From Streptomyces sp. NBC_00443 (GTDB lineage: Bacteria; Actinomycetota; Actinomycetes; Streptomycetales; Streptomycetaceae): 64,000 bases of DNA. Of the stretch, positions 58,615 to 64,000 are shown in pieces. The notes under the pieces were generated by a model. The model was not told the DNA's origin. It did no database searches and saw nothing but the letters and a program-made list of their open reading frames with translations. Position 1 is the stretch's first letter; each line of letters begins with the position of its first letter. The position numbers were made by a program, and so were the translations under genes. The stretch covers positions 6,262,001-6,326,000 of the forward strand of contig NZ_CP107917.1 in NCBI RefSeq assembly GCF_036014175.1. Direction: 5' to 3'.

Positions 58615-58961
58615 GCCCGGCCGGCCGCGCGGCCTTCGCCCTGTACGGCCTGGTCCTCCTCGGCGCCGCCGGGCAAGGCGTCGCCCACCTTGGCGCCGGC
58701 ACCTTCCGCCAGGCCGCCGGTTTCTACCTCGTCGCCTTCGCCGCCCTGGTCGCCATGATCCGCGAGATCTCCCGCGCCACCCTCGACGGCCGGGACCAGC
58801 GCACCGACCTCGGATGGTTCCGCCGCTGGCGGGTCGACCGCGAGGCCCGCGCGATCGTCCGCAACTCGGCGTGCACCTGTGACGCGGCCTGGTGGCCCTC
58901 CCCGGACCGGCCTCACGCCCCGTGGTGCCGAGCTGCGAAGAACAGGAGCCGTCCCGCATGA
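58611..58961 (+). CDS. two-span membrane protein with C-terminal cysteines
   Basis: 116 residues. Helices 'FALYGLVLLGAAGQGVAHLG' and 'AAGFYLVAFAALVAMIREI', then a basic loop and 'CTCDAAWWPSPDRPHAPWC' with His, a likely metal site. Coupled at both ends. Confidence 0.6.
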   Translation: MSPAGRAAFALYGLVLLGAAGQGVAHLGAGTFRQAAGFYLVAFAALVAMIREISRATLDGRDQRTDLGWFRRWRVDREARAIVRNSACTCDAAWWPSPDRPHAPWCRAAKNRSRPA

Positions 58962-59632
58962 GTCCCCGTCACCTGGCGTGCGCGACGCACGCCGCACCGC
59001 CGCCCGGTTTCACCATCACCCCGTGCTGCGGCGTGACCCCGACCGCGCTGCCCCGCTTCCACGGCGTCACCCCCAACCTGGGCGCCGTCACCTGCCAGGG
59101 ACACCCCGTCAGCCCCGTGCGCGAACTCGTCGCGATCGTCCTGACCGGCACGCAGCGCCTCGGCACCGTCCGCCGCCGCTTCCTGCCCCACGGCGACGAG
59201 GACGGCCACGTCTACGACGAGCGGTGTGCCCTGTGCGCCGGCGACGTCCGCACGCTCGCCGACCAGACCACCGAGGCCCTGGTCGTCGCGTTCCCGGACG
59301 CCGACGTCGCCAACCTGCGCGCCACCCGGCCCCGCACCCGGGGACCGCGCCCGCTGGGCCTGCCCCGCGGCCCGCTGCGCACCCTTGTCGAGGTGGTCCT
59401 CACCACGACCCCGAAAACCGGCGTGTGGTCCGACGGAGGGTTCCGTCCGCACGGTTCGCCCAACGGCCACCAGACCGACCGTCGTTGTGCCCTGTGCACG
59501 GCCGACGTCGACCCCCTCGCCTCGGCCGTCGAGACCGCCCTGTCCCGGGCGCTGCCCTCGGTCGTCGCCGGGTCGTGCCGCCCCCGGCGCCCGCGCCGGC
59601 CGGCCGCCCTCACCAGTGAAGGAGCGCCATGA
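58958..59632 (+). CDS. internally duplicated zinc-ribbon protein
   Basis: 224 residues. Two homologous units: about 55-130 with 'VRELVAIVLTGTQRLGT', 'RFLPHGDEDGHVYDERCALC', 'LADQTTEALVVAFPDA'; and about 145-210 with 'LRTLVEVVLTTTPKTGV', 'GFRPHGSPNGHQTDRRCALC', 'LASAVETALSRALPS'. Each has His-Gly-x-x-x-Gly-His before a CxxC. The N-terminus adds 'LACATHAAPPPGFTITPCCG'. ATG at 58958 overlaps the previous stop. No family known to me. Confidence 0.65.
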   Translation: MSPRHLACATHAAPPPGFTITPCCGVTPTALPRFHGVTPNLGAVTCQGHPVSPVRELVAIVLTGTQRLGTVRRRFLPHGDEDGHVYDERCALCAGDVRTLADQTTEALVVAFPDADVANLRATRPRTRGPRPLGLPRGPLRTLVEVVLTTTPKTGVWSDGGFRPHGSPNGHQTDRRCALCTADVDPLASAVETALSRALPSVVAGSCRPRRPRRPAALTSEGAP

Positions 59633-59757
59633 CCGACGACCCTCGTGACGCCGAGCTGCGCCGGATCCTCGCCGTCGTCGTCGACACCGACCGGGGAGAG
59701 CCCCTCGGCTGGAGCGACCTCCCGGACCCGGCCGTCGACGAGGAGCCCGCACGGTGA
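59629..59757 (+). CDS. 42-residue acidic protein
   Basis: 'MTDDPRDAELRRILAVVVDT' then 'GEPLGWSDLPDPAVDEEPAR'. Overlaps both neighbours in ATGA/GTGA style with GGAG upstream. Unknown. Confidence 0.5.
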   Translation: MTDDPRDAELRRILAVVVDTDRGEPLGWSDLPDPAVDEEPAR

Positions 59758-60068
59758 CCGGGCTCGTCACGGCGTTCGTCCTCGTGTGGGCGGCCGGGTA
59801 CCTGACCGGCCGCCTCCGCCTGGAGGACCACCTCGTCGACTGGGCCGACGACCAGCTCACCACCCGGCCGGGACGCTCGCCCCGGTTCTGGCTCGCCGTC
59901 CCGATCGCCCTCGTCGCCGTCGGCGTCCTGTGGCTCGTCCACCCCCGCCGGACCCTCGCCAACTACCGGGACAACAAGGCGCGGCGCCGACGGCACCGCG
60001 AGCCCGTCCCGGTCCCTCAGTACGACCCCGGATGGGCCGACCGCCGCGGCGGCGCCCCCCGGGCCTGA
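59754..60068 (+). CDS. two-span membrane protein
   Basis: 104 residues: 'LVTAFVLVWAAGYLTGRL', then 'FWLAVPIALVAVGVLWLVH', with a basic tail. GTG at 59754. Unknown role. Confidence 0.6.
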   Translation: MTGLVTAFVLVWAAGYLTGRLRLEDHLVDWADDQLTTRPGRSPRFWLAVPIALVAVGVLWLVHPRRTLANYRDNKARRRRHREPVPVPQYDPGWADRRGGAPRA

Positions 60069-60097
60069 CCCACCCGCACAACCAAAGGACACACCCC

Positions 60098-60727
60098 GTG
60101 GAACTCAGCAAGTGGCCCCGCCTCCTCGTCACCGGCACCCCCGTCACCGAGGAGCAGGCGAACGAGATCCTGATCCGCACCGCGAACCTCTGGCTCCTGC
60201 ACGTCAACGACCGGGAATGGAACGCCACCGTGGGCGACGTCCTCGGCGTCGAGGCAGGGAAGTTCGGTTTCTGGACCCCGGAGTCGACCCGCGCGGCCGC
60301 GACCGAGCTGCGGTGCCTGGAACTCCAGTGGCTCTACACCTCGCGGATCTCGTCCTCGTGGATCGGCGGCCCGCACGGCTGGTGCGACTGGGACGGCACG
60401 ATCGGCGCGGCCAACTACAACATCGGCAAGCACCCCGACGTCGAGACCGTCACCGACGAGTGGCAGCGGATCGCCGCCGCGTTCCCGTACCTCGACCTGC
60501 GGGCGCAGCTCGTCACCGACGAGGGGGAGGGCGACCTCGCGGCCGAGTGGACCGTGAGCGCCGGCCGCGCCGTCCACCGCGAGCCCGACCCCGGTGACCC
60601 GCTGCTGACCGACATGCAGGCCCTCGGCGCTGGCGACTTCCTCGGCCGCCTGTTCGTCGGCGGGGAGCGCGGCGTCACCGTGCCCCGGCTGCGCGCCGCC
60701 GTCGCCCAGGTCCGCGCCTCCTCCTGA
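60098..60727 (+). CDS. hypothetical protein
   Basis: 209 residues, not recognised. 'EEQANEILIRTANLWLLHVN', 'GGPHGWCDWDGTIGAANYNI', 'WQRIAAAFPYLDLRAQLVTD'. It looks like a globular alpha/beta protein. GTG at 60098. Confidence 0.65.
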   Translation: MELSKWPRLLVTGTPVTEEQANEILIRTANLWLLHVNDREWNATVGDVLGVEAGKFGFWTPESTRAAATELRCLELQWLYTSRISSSWIGGPHGWCDWDGTIGAANYNIGKHPDVETVTDEWQRIAAAFPYLDLRAQLVTDEGEGDLAAEWTVSAGRAVHREPDPGDPLLTDMQALGAGDFLGRLFVGGERGVTVPRLRAAVAQVRASS

Positions 60728-60734
60728 CCCCTCC

Positions 60735-60762
60735 CGCCCGGCCGCCCACCTCGGCGGCCGGG
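60735..60762. other. intercistronic hairpin H6
   Basis: GCCCGGCCGCC (60735-60745) with 60752-60762, 6-base loop, 11 bp perfect stem. Confidence 0.7.
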
Positions 60763-60788
60763 CCCACCTCAGACCCGAAAGGCACCCC

Positions 60789-61292
60789 GTGAAGACCGCC
60801 ATGGATGCCGTCGGCTTCCTCGACACCGGCACCACCCCCACCACGACCCCGGCCGGGGCCATCCTCCCGCCGTTCTCCGGTAGCGACACCGTCTGTGCGA
60901 AGTGCCGTTACCTGGAGGCGTTCACCCGCTACCGGCCGGCGCTGTCCGACCGGACCCGCGAGGAGTTCAACGGGGCCACGCGTCGCGGCCCCCTGCCTGA
61001 GCGGCTGGAACGCACCTGCGCCCGCTGCGACTACGCATGGGACGAAGCCCTCCCCGTCGACGACCAGGCCGACGGCGGCCTGAGCGTCGACGACCTCGTC
61101 CACGCCCTCGACAACTCCACCCCGTACCCGGTCGAGCTCGACCGGTCCCTCCTCCGCCACATGGCCGCCCGGCTCCTGGAGATGGCCGTCGTCCTTCCCG
61201 TCCGGGATCACGCCGTGTGGCAGCCCGAGGAGCCCCCGCCCCCGACTGTCGCCCCGCAGGACCCCGACACCCTCGCCACCCCGGAGGCCTGA
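60789..61292 (+). CDS. zinc-ribbon-like hypothetical protein
   Basis: 167 residues. 'VCAKCRYLEAFTRYRPALSD' and 'RTCARCDYAWDEALPVDDQA' give two CxxC pairs about 40 residues apart. C-terminal helices 'LRHMAARLLEMAVVLPVRDH'. GTG at 60789 after GAAAGG. Confidence 0.65.
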   Translation: MKTAMDAVGFLDTGTTPTTTPAGAILPPFSGSDTVCAKCRYLEAFTRYRPALSDRTREEFNGATRRGPLPERLERTCARCDYAWDEALPVDDQADGGLSVDDLVHALDNSTPYPVELDRSLLRHMAARLLEMAVVLPVRDHAVWQPEEPPPPTVAPQDPDTLATPEA

Positions 61293-61294
61293 CC

Positions 61295-61534
61295 GTGACG
61301 ATCACCAAACTCACCCCCGAGCAAGCCCGATGGGTCGGCGCCCGCATCGCCGATGCCCTCGGCTACGTGCGACAGATCGTCGACCAACTCCGCGCCCTCG
61401 TCCGCACGGCCCTCGACGCGATCCGACAGTTCGTCGAGACGTGGAACCGGTCGCCCTACGCCGCGGCGGCCGGACCGTCCCGGCCGGCATGGATGAGCCC
61501 TTACGGGCCGCCCGCTCGTCGACGCCGTCACTGA
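61295..61534 (+). CDS. small helical protein
   Basis: 79 residues: a long amphipathic helix 'ARWVGARIADALGYVRQIVD' to 'LRALVRTALDAIRQFVETWN', then a Pro/Arg tail. Unknown role. Confidence 0.55.
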   Translation: MTITKLTPEQARWVGARIADALGYVRQIVDQLRALVRTALDAIRQFVETWNRSPYAAAAGPSRPAWMSPYGPPARRRRH

Positions 61535-61551
61535 CCACCAGGAGCCGAACC

Positions 61552-62844
61552 ATGCCCCTTGCAACACAGGACGCCCGCCGCTTCTCCGAGCTGCGCGCCT
61601 CCGGCCTGCTCTGGCTGATCAACCGGGTCGTCTTCCACCCGCGCGGCCTGGCCCTCGCCGTCCACGCCTACGGCAACGGAGAGCTGTACGGCTGGAGCCT
61701 CCTCCCGTCCCCCGACGGGGGCCCGTGGACCTACCCCGAGGACGTCGAGCCCGACTACCTCCGCGCCGCCGAGGCCACCCTCACCGCCGCACTCAACACC
61801 CCCGTCCGCCCGGACGAGGACGTCCGTCCGCCCTCCCGTCCGACCCCGGACGAGGAGGCCGGACGCCCCGGACGCGACCCGGTCCTCGGCGAGCGTCCAC
61901 CCACCGCGACCAGCGCGGACGCCGTCCGTCCGGGGACGGACGTCCGCGCGGACGACGAGGCGGACGCAGGCCGGACGCGCGACCGCCGGGCCGAGGTCCG
62001 CCAGGCCATCGACGGCGCGTTCCTCGCCCCGGACGAGGACGGCCGTCCGGTCCGGATCATCCCGGCCGGGAAGCTGACCCTCGGCCCGGACGGGCTCACC
62101 GACGTCGAGCGCCAGCGCAAGACGATCCGCGACACGCTGAACGCCGAGCTGTCCCACGCCGACGCGCACGCCGTGTGGGACCTCACCCTCGCGATCAGCC
62201 GCGCCCTGCACGCGATGCCCCGCTACGCCACCCCCGCCCGGCCCGGTCTCCTCGACGGGCCCGCCCGCTGCTCCTGCGGGGCGACCGGCGAGCTCCTGGC
62301 CGTCGACCCCGCAGGGCTGCACGCGCACGCCGCCCCGGACGAGGAGCAGCCACATCCGGCCGTCGCCTGGTGGGCGAGCGCGTACGAGCGGGCGACCGTG
62401 GCCGAGGTCCGTCTGTCCGCCGTCCGCGACGTCCTCGACGACATGGAACGCACCACCGGCGCCCGGCACTGGGCCCGCCTGCTCCGCCAGGCCGCCGGCG
62501 CCTCCCACCAGGACGACTACGGCGGCCCCGAGATGTGGCGACGCCGCGCCGTCCGCCGCGCCCTCGCGCTCTCCCGCGCACACGGCCTGATCAACGCCGT
62601 CTGCGACCTCGCCCACGAGGACACCGAGGAAGCGGCCGGGGAGCATGGTGACGGCTACCGCCAGGCCCTCGCCGACCTCCGCGCGATCCTCGTCGCGTTC
62701 GAGCACCTCCCGGACGAGGAAAACCCCAACGCCGCGATCATCGTCCACTCCTGCAAGAACCCGCAGGCCAGAGCGTTCGTCGAGGTGGGCGACGACGAGA
62801 TCCCGATCGTCCACTCCGCCCACCGCGACGAGGGAGCGCCGTGA
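61552..62844 (+). CDS. large multi-domain hypothetical protein
   Basis: 430 residues. A compact N-terminal domain ('FSELRASGLLWLINRVVFHP', 'LALAVHAYGNGELYGWSLL'), a disordered Asp/Pro/Arg stretch (about 85-145) in CGTCCG/CGGACG-rich DNA, a helical segment 'GLTDVERQRKTIRDTLNAEL', 'CSCGATGELLAVDPAGLHAH' as a small metal site, and a helical end. Not recognised. ATG at 61552 follows CAGGAG. Confidence 0.6.
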   Translation: MPLATQDARRFSELRASGLLWLINRVVFHPRGLALAVHAYGNGELYGWSLLPSPDGGPWTYPEDVEPDYLRAAEATLTAALNTPVRPDEDVRPPSRPTPDEEAGRPGRDPVLGERPPTATSADAVRPGTDVRADDEADAGRTRDRRAEVRQAIDGAFLAPDEDGRPVRIIPAGKLTLGPDGLTDVERQRKTIRDTLNAELSHADAHAVWDLTLAISRALHAMPRYATPARPGLLDGPARCSCGATGELLAVDPAGLHAHAAPDEEQPHPAVAWWASAYERATVAEVRLSAVRDVLDDMERTTGARHWARLLRQAAGASHQDDYGGPEMWRRRAVRRALALSRAHGLINAVCDLAHEDTEEAAGEHGDGYRQALADLRAILVAFEHLPDEENPNAAIIVHSCKNPQARAFVEVGDDEIPIVHSAHRDEGAP

Positions 62845-63437
62845 CCCGCACCGACCTGGAGGCCGTCCGCGAGAGCGCCGTCCCCGTCGAGACCATCCGC
62901 CTCACCCCGGTACGTGCCCGGGTTCCCGACCATGGCGCAGCGTTCGTCTGGTCGTTCGCCGACCCGGTCACCCTGTCCCTGGTGAACGTCTACCGGTTCA
63001 ACCCGTCCGGCGGGCTCCTCACCCCGCGCGGCCCCGAGCTGCGCCAGGTGTACGCCGCCCTGCTCACCGGGGAGGGCTTCATCGGCGAGAGGGCCACGGA
63101 CTTCGTCGACCGGTACCTCTACGACCACCACACCGAAGGCGTCGCCGTCGAGACGTGGAGCGTGGTCCCCGGACACGGCGCCCGCCCGAGCTGGTGGTAC
63201 GTCCTGCTGCCCCTCCTCGTCCGGCTCCCGCTCGGCGTCGAGGACTGGCCGCTGGAGGAGGAGCCCCCGATCACCGTCCGCACGGCCGGCGAGGTCCACC
63301 CCAACGAAGCCCACACCTCCGCCGCCCCGCGCCCCTACCCGGGACCGGAGCGCCCCCTCGACCCGGGCACCTACGTCCGCCAGGCCGTCACCCGGGTCCC
63401 GCCACCACCGGCACCGCTACGGCCGTTCAACGTGTGA
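62841..63437 (+). CDS. hypothetical protein
   Basis: 198 residues, not recognised. 'FVWSFADPVTLSLVNVYRFN', 'LRQVYAALLTGEGFIGERAT', 'SWWYVLLPLLVRLPLGVEDW'; Pro-rich C-terminus. GTG overlaps the previous stop by 4 bases. Confidence 0.6.
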   Translation: MTRTDLEAVRESAVPVETIRLTPVRARVPDHGAAFVWSFADPVTLSLVNVYRFNPSGGLLTPRGPELRQVYAALLTGEGFIGERATDFVDRYLYDHHTEGVAVETWSVVPGHGARPSWWYVLLPLLVRLPLGVEDWPLEEEPPITVRTAGEVHPNEAHTSAAPRPYPGPERPLDPGTYVRQAVTRVPPPPAPLRPFNV

Positions 63438-63448
63438 CCGACGACACC

Positions 63449-63477
63449 GTCCGTGTGCACGTTCTGTGCACACGGAC
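63449..63477. other. intercistronic hairpin H7
   Basis: GTCCGTGTGCAC (63449-63460) with 63466-63477, 5-base loop, 12 bp perfect stem. The arms contain GTGCAC. Confidence 0.7.
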
Positions 63478-63538
63478 CGTCGCCTCCCCGGCACGCTGAG
63501 TGCCGACCACCCAACAGCCCACCAGGGGGGAACCCGCC

Positions 63539-64000
63539 ATGCCCGAAACCTCGTCAGCCGCCCGCTTCGCCGCCCTGTACGCCGCCCTGACGGCCGCCCA
63601 CGAGGTCGGCGACTACTGGGTCCAGCAGGACGCGGACGCGGTCGCCAAGGGGAAGCCAGGCCGCGAGGGGGTCACCGCCGCGGTCCGGCACGTCGCCACC
63701 TACACCGCCACCCAAGCCGTCGCCGTCGCCGCGGTGAACCGCGCCTTCGGCCTCCGCCTGTCCTGGCGCCGCGCCGCCGCCGGTCTCGCCCTGTCTGCCG
63801 CCACCCACTACGTCGCCGACCGGTGCGCCGGACAGTGGTCCGACAACGGCCCCGGCGCACCCCTCCTCGTCCGCCTGGCCCACGACGCCGGACACTCCCC
63901 GTGGCTCACGAAGGACCCGGCCGCCGGGCCCCTCATGGACCAGGCATGGCATAAGGGCTGGATCGCCCTCGCCGCGGCCGTCGCCGCCGGCGGGCGGTGA
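63539..64000 (+). CDS. membrane protein, DUF3307-like
   Basis: 153 residues, complete with its stop at the window edge. 'LTAAHEVGDYWVQQDADAVA' near the start and 'GLALSAATHYVADRCAGQW' later, each with His and Asp, plus 'LVRLAHDAGHSPWLTK'; hydrophobic helices alternate. The HxxxDYxxQ start recalls DUF3307 membrane proteins; this is a weak resemblance. ATG at 63539 after GGGGGG. Confidence 0.55.
   Translation: MPETSSAARFAALYAALTAAHEVGDYWVQQDADAVAKGKPGREGVTAAVRHVATYTATQAVAVAAVNRAFGLRLSWRRAAAGLALSAATHYVADRCAGQWSDNGPGAPLLVRLAHDAGHSPWLTKDPAAGPLMDQAWHKGWIALAAAVAAGGR

Overview
The window is Streptomyces (or very near relative) chromosome: GC of roughly 70% with third-position GC bias, GTG and TTG starts, ATGA/GTGA-coupled genes, Tat and sortase proteins, excalibur domains, a Hrd-type sigma factor next to dnaG, GlnR-like boxes, and the dispersed intergenic repeat with core GGGGCGCGGGGAACTGCGCG. 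The gene order ppdK, nirBD, nasA, dnaG and hrdA-like sigma gene, multidrug ABC pair, FGGY kinase fits the core of a Streptomyces chromosome.

Core region, 1-41.5 kb. It opens with a ROK repressor and pyruvate phosphate dikinase. Next come two excalibur proteins, a PhoX-like secreted phosphatase, a two-component system, a carbonic anhydrase coupled to a SulP bicarbonate/sulfate transporter, and a short-chain dehydrogenase. The nitrogen block follows: nirB, nirD and an FAD reductase read leftward from a GlnR-like box, and further right nasA reads leftward from a second one. A sirohydrochlorin chelatase (28.5 kb) may supply siroheme to NirB. Between these lie a TauE exporter, an imine-reductase-like gene divergent from an HxlR regulator, a class F sortase with a putative partner, a thermolysin-like protease and a minisatellite. 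A dgt gene with an apparent one-base frameshift precedes a ferredoxin reductase, dnaG and the sigma factor. A heterodimeric ABC exporter and an FGGY kinase end the block.

tRNA cluster, 41.6-42.1 kb. Two identical tRNA-Asn genes in tandem are followed by a tRNA with a CAT anticodon.

Integrated element, about 42.1 kb to the right edge. Immediately right of the CAT tRNA the content turns into early genes of a temperate actinophage or phage-like element. A leftward HTH regulator and a rightward HTH regulator face each other across about 240 bp holding four near-identical palindromes (core TTGCTCGCGAGCAA), which looks like a lambda-type switch. Rightward genes follow in tightly coupled order: YqaJ exonuclease, RecT annealing protein, DEDDh exonuclease, RusA resolvase, WhiB-like protein, a Phd-like antitoxin in a two-gene leftward operon under a TGTACA operator, and an initiator-like protein whose gene contains four GGGGGATGCACCC iterons, as in lambda O. 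The last 8 kb are unrecognised small proteins, many with paired cysteines, separated by GC-rich hairpins. No integrase, terminase or structural gene is visible, so the element continues beyond the window.
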